Of a stretch of 64,000 bases of DNA, positions 16,375 through 24,060 are shown piece by piece. Location: NCBI RefSeq assembly GCF_030362815.1, contig NZ_JAUCGR010000002.1:1054001-1118000 (forward strand), read 5' to 3'. The notes under the pieces are model-generated. The model was not told the origin of the DNA. It worked only from the letters and a program-made list of their open reading frames with translations, and searched no databases. The first letter of the stretch is position 1. Each line of letters starts with the position of its first letter. The translations under genes and the position numbers were made by a program. The stretch comes from Cellulomonas edaphi. GTDB lineage: Bacteria > Actinomycetota > Actinomycetes > Actinomycetales > Cellulomonadaceae.

Positions 16375-17034
16375 CTACGCCCGCGGCGGGACGTCGTCGA
16401 ACAGGGTGAGGCGACCCCCGTCCTCCGGCGGCTCCTCGTCGGTCACCTCGGGCTCGCCGTCCACGAGGTCGGGCGTCTCGTCCTCGTCGGCGTCCGTCGC
16501 CTCCGGCCCGGACGGCTCGTCACCGCGGTCGGCGCCGTAGGCGAAGCCCTCGAGGAAGCCCTGGGCGCGCTGCGTGCGCGGGTACGCCTCGAGCTCGGCC
16601 CAGAACTCGGGCCCGTGGCCTGCGTGCAGCAGGTGGACCAGCTCGTGCAGCAGCACGTAGTCGATGACCCAGCGCGGCATGCCCCGCACGCGGTCCGAGA
16701 TCCGGATGGTGCCCTCCGACGGCGTGCACGACCCCCATCGGCGCCCCTGGTTGCTGGACCACCGGACGCTGGTGGGCACCGCGCGGCTCGACAGGTACCG
16801 CGCGGAGAGCTCCCGCGCGCGGGTCGCCAGCTCGACGTCCGACGGTCGCCTCCGGCGCTCCTGCGCCGCCAGCCGGGTGACCATGCGGTGCACCCACTCC
16901 TTCTCCTGCGCTCGCGTGAACCGGGCCGGGATGGCGATGACCGTCCGCTCCCCCTCCCGCCACGCGCTGACGGTCCGCACGCGCTTGCGCGACCTGCGGA
17001 CCTCGACCAGCGCCGGGTCGGGATGGGGGCTCAC
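16375..17034 (-). CDS. YgjP-like (DUF45) M48-type metallopeptidase
   Basis: This 219-residue protein has the YgjP/DUF45 zincin signature HELVHLLHAGHGPEFW, in which two histidines of HExxH and a third histidine bind zinc. A conserved RWGSCT segment lies ahead of it. E. coli YgjP is reported to act as a UTP pyrophosphatase-type or peptidase-like enzyme, so the true reaction is uncertain. The last 60 residues form an acidic low-complexity tail not usual in the family. The gene is convergent with DUF2342, the two stops lying 6 bp apart. Confidence 0.85.
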   Translation of the reverse strand: MSPHPDPALVEVRRSRKRVRTVSAWREGERTVIAIPARFTRAQEKEWVHRMVTRLAAQERRRRPSDVELATRARELSARYLSSRAVPTSVRWSSNQGRRWGSCTPSEGTIRISDRVRGMPRWVIDYVLLHELVHLLHAGHGPEFWAELEAYPRTQRAQGFLEGFAYGADRGDEPSGPEATDADEDETPDLVDGEPEVTDEEPPEDGGRLTLFDDVPPRA

Positions 17035-17227
17035 ACGGGCACGCTAGCGCGCGGCACCCGCGGCTCACCCGATTGCCGCACGGACATCCCGGCGCGTCAC
17101 GCTCAGAGATCGGCTCGGCGACCTGCCGCCGCGGCTAGGGTTGTGGCGCCCGACCTGGTCGATCGACCGGTCACAGCGCCGGCCCGCGGAACCCCGGTCC
17201 GGCTCACGACACCGAGGGAGAACGGCG

Positions 17228-17386
17228 ATGGCCGAGACCTATGCAGGCGAGTTCTACTGCGTGAAGTGCAAGGAGAAGCGTGAGGCCGAGGGTGACGTCG
17301 TCGTCTCCGAATCCGGCCGCAGGATGGCCAAGGCCACGTGTCCGGTCTGCGGCACGAAGCTGAACCGCATCCTCGGCAAGGCCTGA
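17228..17386 (+). CDS. DUF5679 zinc-ribbon small protein
   Basis: This 52-residue actinobacterial protein has two CxxC pairs: CVKC near the N-terminus and CPVC towards the end. It will fold as a single zinc ribbon. The start ATG is preceded by GGGAG at good spacing; the longer upstream open frame is not used. Homologous tiny proteins are highly conserved in actinobacteria and are often abundant, but no function is established. A perfect hairpin follows 14 bp after the stop. Confidence 0.85.
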   Translation: MAETYAGEFYCVKCKEKREAEGDVVVSESGRRMAKATCPVCGTKLNRILGKA

Positions 17387-17400
17387 GCACCAGCACCTCC

Positions 17401-17436
17401 GCGAGGGGCGTCGTCCACCAGGACGACGCCCCTCGC
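17401..17436 (+). terminator. strong hairpin terminator after DUF5679 gene
   Basis: GCGAGGGGCGTCGTCC and its exact complement form a 16-bp stem around ACCA. No T-run follows, a common style of terminator in high-GC actinobacteria. Confidence 0.7.
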
Positions 17437-17513
17437 CGCGTCTGCCCGGCTGTGGATGGCGCCGGTCGGCGTCCCCGCGTGCGTGGCAGGGTGAGCGCGT
17501 CGAAGGAGGGGCG

Positions 17514-18476
17514 ATGCGCCTGCGAGAAGGGCTGCGGGTGGTGCGCCGCTCAGCGAGCGAGGTCCAGGTCGGCACGGACCCGCGGTGGGCGGTGCGCGTG
17601 ACCGACCTGACGCCCGACGAGGTCGGCGCGCTGCTCGCCGCGGACGACGGCCATCGCCGCGTGCTGCCGACCGCGACGGCCCGGCTCCGCGCGGTGGCCG
17701 GACAGCTCGCGGCGGCTCAGCTCGCCACGGCGCGTGACGAGCGCAGGTCGACCGGCACCGCCGCTCCCGACGCGACCGCCTGGGACCTGCACGACGGGGA
17801 CGGCCCCGCCCGGGTCGCGGCGCGGCGCGCGCGCAGGGTCGGCGTGCTCGGCCTGGGCCCCACGGGCACCACGACGGCCGTCAGCCTCGCGGCGGCCGGG
17901 GTGGGAACCGTGCTGGTCGACGACGCGCGGCCGGTCCGGTCGGTCGACGTCGGGGCGTGCGGGTTCCGGTGGGCCGACGTGGGGCGAGAGCGCGAGGCGG
18001 TGGTCGCCCGCCTGCTGCGCGACACGGCCCCGGACGTGGCGATCGATGCGGCCGGCGACCCCGACCTGCTCGTGGTCGTGGAGCACGGAGCGACCGACCC
18101 CGTGCGTGCCGCGATGCTGCTGGCCGCCGACGTGCCGCACCTGTCGGTCGTCGTGCGCGAGGCGGACGTCGTCGTCGGGCCGCTGGTGGTGGGCGGCGAG
18201 GGGCCGTGCCTGCTGTGCCTCGACCTGCACCGCACCGAGGTGGACCCGGCCTGGCCGCTGGTGGCCGACGGGCTGGCGAGGCCCGCGTGGGACGGCCAGG
18301 AGGTGGCCGTGCTGGCCGGCGTCGCGGGAGGGATGGCCGCGGCGGCCGCCCTCGCCTATCTCGACCGGGACGTGCGCCTCGCCGCGAGCTACGAGATCGG
18401 GCTCGCGGACGCCGTGCCCCGTCGGCGCGACTGGGCGGTGCACCCCTCCTGCGGGTGCACCGCCCCGTCCGTGTGA
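17514..18476 (+). CDS. stand-alone ThiF/E1-like adenylyltransferase-fold protein
   Basis: This 320-residue protein has a Rossmann core, RRVGVLGLGPTGTTTAVSL (about residues 100-125), resembling ThiF/MoeB/E1 enzymes that adenylate a partner C-terminus. Two cysteine pairs, CLLC and the C-terminal CGC, are placed like the zinc site of such proteins. The N-terminal 90 residues resemble a small wing domain of the kind found in cyclodehydratase partners. No partner ubiquitin-like or peptide-precursor gene lies nearby. The ATG at 17514 has AAGGAGGGG ahead of it. The family recurs near whiB7 in actinobacteria, but its substrate is unknown. The catalytic cysteine cannot be assigned. Confidence 0.65.
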   Translation: MRLREGLRVVRRSASEVQVGTDPRWAVRVTDLTPDEVGALLAADDGHRRVLPTATARLRAVAGQLAAAQLATARDERRSTGTAAPDATAWDLHDGDGPARVAARRARRVGVLGLGPTGTTTAVSLAAAGVGTVLVDDARPVRSVDVGACGFRWADVGREREAVVARLLRDTAPDVAIDAAGDPDLLVVVEHGATDPVRAAMLLAADVPHLSVVVREADVVVGPLVVGGEGPCLLCLDLHRTEVDPAWPLVADGLARPAWDGQEVAVLAGVAGGMAAAAALAYLDRDVRLAASYEIGLADAVPRRRDWAVHPSCGCTAPSV

Positions 18477-18481
18477 GCAGC

Positions 18482-18503
18482 CGGCCGCGTGGTCACGCGG
18501 CCG
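18482..18503. terminator. bidirectional hairpin between ThiF-like gene and whiB7
   Basis: CGGCCGCGTG and CACGCGGCCG form a perfect 10-bp stem with a 2-nt gap. It lies between two convergent genes and could stop transcription from both sides. Confidence 0.55.
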
Positions 18504-18515
18504 CCGTCCCGGCCG

Positions 18516-18863
18516 TCACGCGACGACCGCGTTCTTCCGTGGCCGTCCCCGGCCGCGCTTGGTCGCGACCACGACACCACCGACGAAGACCTCTCCTCCC
18601 CAGACGCCCCACGGCTCGGCGCGCTCGATCGCGCCCGCGAGGCATCCCTCGATGAGCGGGCACTCGCGGCACAGGGCCTTGGCGCGCTCGACCTGAGAGG
18701 TCTGCTCCGCGAACCAGAGCTCGGGGTCGCCCGAGCGGCACGGGATGAAGTCGGCGACGAGCTGGTCGAAGCTCTGGCGCTCGTCGTTGGTCGTGGTGCT
18801 GGCGGCGGCCGGCCACGGACCGGAGCCGGTCCGGTCGGTGTCGAGCAGCGTCGTGAGCCGCAC
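18516..18863 (-). CDS. whiB7: WhiB7 iron-sulfur transcription factor
   Basis: This 115-residue Wbl protein carries the four cluster-binding cysteines (IPCRSG, then CRECPLIEGC), the GVWGG turn and the C-terminal AT-hook KRGRGRPRK that marks WhiB7. WhiB7 binds SigA and AT-rich DNA next to -35 elements and switches on intrinsic antibiotic resistance when translation is disturbed. The GTG at 18863 is preceded by AGGAGG. The 430-nt leader upstream contains a short reading frame and a Rho-independent attenuator, the known mode of whiB7 control. As in mycobacteria the gene sits directly downstream of uvrD2. Confidence 0.93.
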   Translation of the reverse strand: MRLTTLLDTDRTGSGPWPAAASTTTNDERQSFDQLVADFIPCRSGDPELWFAEQTSQVERAKALCRECPLIEGCLAGAIERAEPWGVWGGEVFVGGVVVATKRGRGRPRKNAVVA

Positions 18864-18934
18864 GATGTCCTCCTGATGTCCTTGCTGGTGGATCGAGGTC
18901 GGAGGGATCACGGCCCCGATCCCCGCATCAGGGG

Positions 18935-18976
18935 GAAAGAGAAAGGCCGCGGATCCGGTGACGGACTCCGCGGCCT
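18935..18976 (-). terminator. attenuator (Rho-independent) in whiB7 leader
   Basis: On the minus strand AGGCCGCGGA (18976-18967) pairs with TCCGCGGCCT (18953-18944), and the transcript continues TTTCTCTTTC. It begins 16 nt after the stop codon of the leader reading frame and ends 80 nt before the whiB7 start, so it must be read through for whiB7 to be expressed. Confidence 0.85.
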
Positions 18977-18991
18977 GCTGATCGGTGAGGA

Positions 18992-19231
18992 TCAGAGTGG
19001 CGGTGTCCGAGGGAGTCGGTGATCGGTCGTGCCGATCGCTCCGAGGGCGATGACCTGGGTGTCCCACGTGGCGGGAGCGCCGCCGACGGGCTTGGTCACC
19101 TGAACGTCGGTCCCGATGGGCGCAAACCCGTACGTGGACACAGAACGCCCCTGGAACGTCGTAGCGACGGGTGCGAGGGAGCGCAGGCGCGGCTCAGACA
19201 CAAGCGTCGACGTGACCGTCATGTTCTTCAT
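18992..19231 (-). CDS. whiB7 leader reading frame (uORF)
   Basis: This 79-codon reading frame starts with the ATG at 19231 after GGAG at good spacing and ends just ahead of the attenuator. The encoded peptide (starting MKNMTVTSTLVSEPRLRSLA) has no recognised domain, signal or membrane segment. Position and spacing suggest that ribosome progress through it decides whether the terminator at 18944-18976 forms, as in mycobacterial and Streptomyces whiB7/wblC leaders. Near its end the RNA contains GACTCC (19017-19012), which could pair with GGAGTC in the terminator arm. The peptide itself may have no function. Confidence 0.6.
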   Translation of the reverse strand: MKNMTVTSTLVSEPRLRSLAPVATTFQGRSVSTYGFAPIGTDVQVTKPVGGAPATWDTQVIALGAIGTTDHRLPRTPPL

Positions 19232-19297
19232 CGCGGACTCCACCCCCTTCTGCTACGAGCCAGCCTCTCGGCGTGGCCTCTCTACAAGGACGTGACC

Positions 19298-19327
19298 ACC
19301 CTAGGCGGGGGCCGGAAGTGCGGACAA
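19298..19327 (-). promoter_or_regulatory. probable whiB7 promoter with WhiB7-type AT-rich box
   Basis: On the minus strand TTGTCC (19327-19322) and TAGGGT (19303-19298) are spaced by 18 bp. An AT-rich segment, CCGATATTCGG, immediately precedes the -35, matching the feature WhiB7 needs for auto-activation. Transcription would start near 19291. Confidence 0.6.
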
Positions 19328-19409
19328 CCGAATATCGGAGATTTCTTCGACGAGTTTTTTGAGCGCCCGCGAAGGCCGGAAATTCCGCCAGGAATGGGGC
19401 GACGACGCC

Positions 19410-21401
19410 CTAGCGAACCGGCGCGACGGCGTCCGCGACGACCTCGAGGATGCGGTCGCCGACGGTGGCGAGCGTCTGTTGGCCGACGCCTCGCAGCTGT
19501 GCGAGCTCCTCGAGCGTCGCGGGCCGGCGGGCGGCGATCGCCTCGAGCGCCGTGGTCGTCAGCACCCTGGTCGCCGTCACGCCCGTCTGGCGCGCCTGCT
19601 CCTCGCGCCAGATCGTGAGCCGCTCCGCGACCCTGCGCGCCGCCGGGTCGTCGCTCACCTCGCGGGGGACGTGCGGCTGGGAGCGCGTCGCGCCCGGCCA
19701 CAGGGGTACCAGGAACCGCGACAGCGACCGGGACGCGCGCCCGCCCGGCATCCGCGAGCGCGCCCAGGAGAGCTGCAGGTGCTCGCGCGCGCGCGTGACG
19801 CCGACGTACAGCAGCCGACGCTCCTCGGCGACGGCCGCGGGCGTGTCGGCGAGCGCCGTGGGCAGCAGCCCCTCGCTGAGCCCGGCGAGGAACACCGCGT
19901 CCCACTCCAGGCCCTTGGCCGCGTGCAGCGACGCGAGCGTCACCCCCTCGACCGTCGGCGCGTGCTGGGCGGCGGCACGCTCGACGAGCTCGGCGACGAA
20001 GTCGGCCACGGTGGCCTCGGGCGTCGCCGCCGCGAGCTCGTCGGCCAGGGTGACCAGCGCCTGCAGCGCGTCCCACCGCTCGCGCGCGGCACCCCGCGTC
20101 GCCGGCGGCTCGGGCGTCCAGTGCGCCCCCACCAGGATCTCCCGGACCGCCTCCGGCATCGGCTGCGTGGGGTCGGCCGCGCGCGCACCGCCGCGCAGCA
20201 GCACCAGCGCGTCGCGCACGTCGCGGCGGGCGAAGAACCGCTCGCCGCCGCGCACCTGGTAGCCGACGCCGACGGACGCGAGCGCCTCCTCGAAAGCCTC
20301 GGACTGGGCGTTGGTGCGGTAGAGGATCGCGATCTCGCTGGGCCGCGTGCCCGCCGCGATGAGGCGTGCCGCGGCACGCGCGATGGCGGTCGCCTCCGCG
20401 TCGTCGTCGTCGTAGGTGGTGAATCCCACCTCGGGACCGTCCGGCCGCTGCGCACGCAGCTCGAGGGGGGTCGGGCCGCCCGCGCGCCGGGTCGCGTCGA
20501 TCACGCGGTTGGCCAGCGAGACGACCTGCGGCGTCGAGCGGTAGTCGCGCACGAGCCGGACCACCTGCGCACCCGGGTAGGCCGAGGCGAAGGACGTGAG
20601 GTGGTGCGGCGTGGCCCCCGCGAACGAGTAGATGGTCTGGCTGGGGTCGCCCACCACGCACAGCTCCTTGCGGCCGCCGAGCCACTGGTCCAGCAGGTAC
20701 TGCTGCAGCGGGCTGACGTCCTGGTACTCGTCCACCACGAAGTGCCGGTACTGGCCGCGCACCTCGTCGGCGACGTCCCGGCGCTCGGCGAGCATGGCGG
20801 CGAGCAGCAGCAGCACGTCCTCGAAGTCGATGACGGCGCGCTCGTCCTTGACCTCCTCGTAGGCGGTCATGAGGCGGGCGACGGCCTGCGCGTCGTTGCC
20901 GCCGGGCACCACCCGGTCGATGGCTGCCGTCGCCTTGGCGTACTCGTCGGCCACCACGAGCGAGACCTTCGCCCACTCGATCTCCGACGCGAGATCACGC
21001 ACGGCCGTGCGGTCCGCGGCGATGCCGACGCGGCGGGCGGCCTCCGCCACCAGCTGCGCCTTCTGCTCGAGGATGCGCGGCGGGGCGCCGCCCACCACCT
21101 TGGGCCAGAAGAACCCGAGCTGGCGCAGCGCGGCGGCGTGGAACGTGCGGGCCTGGACACCGCCCGCTCCGAGGGCCCGCAGTCGTGTGCGCATCTCGCC
21201 CGCGGCGCGGGCGGTGAACGTCACGGCGAGGACGTTGCCCGGCTTGTACACGCCGGCGGCGATGCCGTACGCGATGCGGTGCGTGATGGCGCGCGTCTTG
21301 CCCGTGCCCGCACCGGCGAGCACGCAGACGGGTCCGCGCAGGGCGGTGGCGACGGCGCGCTGCTCGGGGTCGAGCGCGGCCAGCAGGTCGTCGGCGGACA
21401 T
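19410..21401 (-). CDS. uvrD2: UvrD2-like superfamily 1 DNA helicase with HRDC domain
   Basis: This 663-residue SF1A helicase has Walker A AGAGTGKT (about residues 29-36), Walker B VVDEYQDVSP, DPSQTIYSFAGA, a VTRAREHL helicase motif VI region and a C-terminal HRDC domain (about 600-663, LEELAQLRGVGQQTL). It should unwind 3'-tailed DNA using ATP. Mycobacterial UvrD2 links helicase and HRDC through a four-cysteine zinc motif; no cysteine pair is present in this linker. The ATG at 21401 fits the family start; an earlier in-frame ATG adds 15 unconserved residues. Neighbours whiB7, mycoredoxin and nudC match the mycobacterial order. Confidence 0.9.
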   Translation of the reverse strand: MSADDLLAALDPEQRAVATALRGPVCVLAGAGTGKTRAITHRIAYGIAAGVYKPGNVLAVTFTARAAGEMRTRLRALGAGGVQARTFHAAALRQLGFFWPKVVGGAPPRILEQKAQLVAEAARRVGIAADRTAVRDLASEIEWAKVSLVVADEYAKATAAIDRVVPGGNDAQAVARLMTAYEEVKDERAVIDFEDVLLLLAAMLAERRDVADEVRGQYRHFVVDEYQDVSPLQQYLLDQWLGGRKELCVVGDPSQTIYSFAGATPHHLTSFASAYPGAQVVRLVRDYRSTPQVVSLANRVIDATRRAGGPTPLELRAQRPDGPEVGFTTYDDDDAEATAIARAAARLIAAGTRPSEIAILYRTNAQSEAFEEALASVGVGYQVRGGERFFARRDVRDALVLLRGGARAADPTQPMPEAVREILVGAHWTPEPPATRGAARERWDALQALVTLADELAAATPEATVADFVAELVERAAAQHAPTVEGVTLASLHAAKGLEWDAVFLAGLSEGLLPTALADTPAAVAEERRLLYVGVTRAREHLQLSWARSRMPGGRASRSLSRFLVPLWPGATRSQPHVPREVSDDPAARRVAERLTIWREEQARQTGVTATRVLTTTALEAIAARRPATLEELAQLRGVGQQTLATVGDRILEVVADAVAPVR

Positions 21402-21575
21402 CGTGCCCAGTCTCGCAGCCGCCGCCGACAACCACGGACCGTCCACAGGTGCGACCGTGGTCCGACCTCACGCCGCACGCGGGAAGAGGACGGGTACGGT
21501 CGCGGTTGCACCAAGCGGCCGGCGTCCGAGGCGTCGGCCATGAGCGAAGCCCACGACGACCACCCCGAGGACTCG

Positions 21576-21839
21576 ATGACCGCGCAGACCCTGCCCGCAC
21601 CCGGCACCATCACGATGTACTCCACCGCCTGGTGCGGCTACTGCCGCCGGCTCAAGACGCAGCTCGACTCCGAGGGCATCGGCTACACCGAGATCGACAT
21701 CGAGGACGTGCCGGACGCAGCCGAGCTCGTGGCGTCGCTCAACGGCGGCAACCAGACCGTGCCGACCGTGATCTTCCCCGACGGCTCCGCGGCCACCAAC
21801 CCCTCGCTCGTCGAGGTCAAGCAGCGCGTCTCGGCCTGA
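21576..21839 (+). CDS. mrx1: mycoredoxin (glutaredoxin-like)
   Basis: This 87-residue thioredoxin-fold protein carries the active site WCGYC, followed by the cis-proline segment TVPTVIF. Mycoredoxin-1 uses mycothiol to reduce protein-mycothiol mixed disulfides. The ATG at 21576 is preferred because it matches family length and has GAGG upstream; an in-frame ATG at 21540 would add 12 residues. The gene is divergent from uvrD2, as Rv3198A is in M. tuberculosis. A hairpin terminator lies directly after the stop. Confidence 0.88.
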   Translation: MTAQTLPAPGTITMYSTAWCGYCRRLKTQLDSEGIGYTEIDIEDVPDAAELVASLNGGNQTVPTVIFPDGSAATNPSLVEVKQRVSA

Positions 21840-21842
21840 CCG

Positions 21843-21863
21843 CCCGCCCCGCACCGGGGCGGG
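21843..21863. terminator. bidirectional hairpin between mycoredoxin and nudC genes
   Basis: CCCGCCCCG and CGGGGCGGG form a perfect 9-bp stem around CAC. It separates two convergent genes whose stops are 33 bp apart. Confidence 0.65.
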
Positions 21864-21872
21864 TCACGGCAC

Positions 21873-22910
21873 TCAGCGCCAGGTGTCGCGCGGGTCGAGC
21901 GGCTCCGGCAGCGGACCGCCGAACCAGTCCTCGACCAGCGCCCGCGCGATCGACGCGCGTCCCGGGGGGATCACCTCGCCGGCCCGCACGGCCGCCGCGA
22001 GCTCCTCGCGCGTGAACCAGCGCGCGTCGACCAGCTCCTTGCCGTCGGGCCGCGGCACCGTGCCGGTCGCGTGCGCGACGAACCCGACCATGAGCGACGC
22101 CGGGAAGGGCCAGGGCTGGCTGCCCTGGTACTCCACCTCGCCGACGACGACGCCGGCCTCTTCGAGCACCTCGCGGCGGACCGCGTGCTCGAGCGACTCC
22201 CCCGGTTCGACGAAACCCGCGAGCGTCGAGAACCGCTTCTCGGCCCACGCGGCCGAGCGCCCCAGCAGCAGCCGGTGCTCGGGATCGAGGACGGCCATGA
22301 TCACCGCGGCGTCGGTGCGGGGGTAGTGCTCCGAGCCGTCGACCGTGCACCGGCGCACCCACCCGGCCTGCTCGACGCTGGTGGCGGCCCCGCACCGCGG
22401 GCACCGCGGGTGTCGGGCGTGCCAGGCGTCGACGGCGACCGCGGTGGTGGCCAGCCCGGCCTCCAGCGCGCCCAGCTCTCCGCCGATCTGGCGCAGGGAC
22501 GACCATCCGGCGGACGAGGCGGACGGGGTGCCCGGGCCGCGGTGCACCAGCACGTCCGCCGACTCGCCCCGCGGCGGCGCCGGGTGGTCGGCGGGGACGC
22601 GCAGCGCGAGGTACGTCACGTCGGCGTGCCGGCCGAGCAGCACCCAGGCATCGACATCGGCTGATTCCTGCGCCGCGGCTCGCGCGGGCTCCGGGGTCGT
22701 CCGGGCCCCCGAGGCTCCGGACGCGATCGCCTCGGCGACCGTGAGCAGTGCCAACGTGCTCGGCCCCTCGGTGAGCACCTTGCCGTCGGAGACCAGCAGC
22801 ACGCGGGTCGCGGGATCGGCGAGCGCGTCGGCCAGCGCGCCCGGGCTCGTCCGGAGCTCGGCGGAACGGTCGGCCTCCGCACGCGAGAGGGGCAGCTCGT
22901 CGGAGTTCAC
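21873..22910 (-). CDS. nudC: NAD(H) pyrophosphatase NudC
   Basis: This 345-residue protein has an N-terminal domain of about 150 residues, a zinc ribbon (CPRCG and RRC) and a C-terminal Nudix domain. The Nudix box reads GFVEPGESLEHAVRREVLEE, with all catalytic glutamates present, and is followed by SQPWPFPAS, the motif that defines NADH specificity. It hydrolyses NAD(H) to NMN(H) and AMP and may remove NAD caps from RNA. Only three cysteines of the zinc ribbon are visible. The GTG at 22910 lies six bases after TAAGGT, so the mRNA is probably leaderless. It corresponds to Rv3199c in the mycobacterial order. Confidence 0.9.
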   Translation of the reverse strand: MNSDELPLSRAEADRSAELRTSPGALADALADPATRVLLVSDGKVLTEGPSTLALLTVAEAIASGASGARTTPEPARAAAQESADVDAWVLLGRHADVTYLALRVPADHPAPPRGESADVLVHRGPGTPSASSAGWSSLRQIGGELGALEAGLATTAVAVDAWHARHPRCPRCGAATSVEQAGWVRRCTVDGSEHYPRTDAAVIMAVLDPEHRLLLGRSAAWAEKRFSTLAGFVEPGESLEHAVRREVLEEAGVVVGEVEYQGSQPWPFPASLMVGFVAHATGTVPRPDGKELVDARWFTREELAAAVRAGEVIPPGRASIARALVEDWFGGPLPEPLDPRDTWR

Positions 22911-22916
22911 GGCGCC

Positions 22917-22922
22917 ACCTTA
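22917..22922 (-). promoter_or_regulatory. -10 element of a leaderless promoter (nudC)
   Basis: On the minus strand TAAGGT is followed by six bases and the GTG start of nudC. Confidence 0.5.
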
Positions 22923-23106
22923 GGCAGGCGCACGCGCGACGGGTCGGGCGACCAGCTGCCGGGCATCCGCCCGGGTCGGTCGTCACGGGCGACGTGGGCA
23001 TCGCTGGACGCCGGTCTCCCCTCACGCGCGCGCCGACTTCGGCCATGACGGGACGAAGCGGGCAGACACGCCGCGTGGCCCGCCGGGACTGAGCCCGTGC
23101 GCGCCC

Positions 23107-23112
23107 TACTCT
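23107..23112 (+). promoter_or_regulatory. -10 element of a leaderless promoter (kinase-like gene)
   Basis: TACTCT is followed by GGGCGC and the GTG at 23119. Confidence 0.5.
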
Positions 23113-23118
23113 GGGCGC

Positions 23119-24060
23119 GTGCCTCGCTCTCCGCTCGCTCTCGCCGCCCTGGCGACTGTCGCCGTGCCCGGACTGGACGCCTTCGACGTCCGGCGCCCCG
23201 CGCACCCGGGGACCGACTACGACATCGCGGTGGTCATCGACTCCACCCGGCGCCGCTGGGTGGTGCGTGCCCCCGTCCACGCGAGCGCGGGAGCGGCGCT
23301 CGAGGCCGAGGTCGTGCTGCTCGAGGCGTTGGGCGCCGCCGTCGAGGCGGAGGTCCTCCCGTTCGACGTCCCCCGGCCGGTCGGCTTCGCGCACCTGCCC
23401 GAGGGGGGTCGCGCCACAGTCCACGCCGAGATCCAGGGCCGGACCCTGTCACTGGGCGAGCTGCACCCGGGTCCCGGGCTGTCGGCATCGGTGGGCAGGG
23501 CCATCGCTGCCATCCACGAGCTGTCGCCGTCGGTCGTCGAGAACGCGGGTCTGCCCGTGTACGACGCCGAGAGCTACCGCGCCCGCCGGCTGGCCGAGGT
23601 CGACGAGGCGGCCCGCACCGGACGCGTGCCCGCCACGCTGCTGCGCCGGTGGGAGGAGCGTCTCGAGGACGTCGCGATGTGGCGGTTCCGTCCCGTCGTC
23701 ACCCACGGCGACCTGACCAACGAGCGCATCCTGGTCCGCGACGGGGTGGTCAGCGGCATCCTGCACTGGGGCGACGCCTGCGTCGCCGACCCGGCAGACG
23801 ACCTGTCCTCGATCCTGGTGGCCGCGCCGCCGGACGCGACCGACTCGATCATCGAGGCGTACCAGCTGCGCCGCACCGAGCTGCTCGACCCCCACCTGGT
23901 GGATCGCGCCCTGCTGGTGGGCGAGCTCGCGCTCGCGCGCTGGCTGCTCTACGGCGTGCGGTCGGGCAGCGCCGAGATCGTCGAGGACGCCGTCGCCATG
24001 CTCGAGGACCTCGACGCTCACACGCGCGCAGGCGCCGACGCGGAGCCCTCGCTGGCCTGA
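23119..24060 (+). CDS. aminoglycoside/macrolide-phosphotransferase-like protein, probably inactive
   Basis: This 313-residue protein has the APH/choline-kinase fold. An N-lobe with RRWVVRAP precedes a C-lobe containing VVTHGDLTNERILV and GILHWGDACVADPADDL. In active members the catalytic loop is HGDxxxxN and the metal-binding segment begins with IDW. Here the asparagine is arginine and the aspartate is histidine, so both metal ligands appear lost and catalysis is doubtful. The fold resembles the macrolide-phosphotransferase branch. The GTG at 23119 follows TACTCT by six bases. The gene's last 43 bp overlap the 3' end of adnB on the other strand. A ligand-binding or regulatory role is possible. 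Confidence 0.7.
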   Translation: MPRSPLALAALATVAVPGLDAFDVRRPAHPGTDYDIAVVIDSTRRRWVVRAPVHASAGAALEAEVVLLEALGAAVEAEVLPFDVPRPVGFAHLPEGGRATVHAEIQGRTLSLGELHPGPGLSASVGRAIAAIHELSPSVVENAGLPVYDAESYRARRLAEVDEAARTGRVPATLLRRWEERLEDVAMWRFRPVVTHGDLTNERILVRDGVVSGILHWGDACVADPADDLSSILVAAPPDATDSIIEAYQLRRTELLDPHLVDRALLVGELALARWLLYGVRSGSAEIVEDAVAMLEDLDAHTRAGADAEPSLA

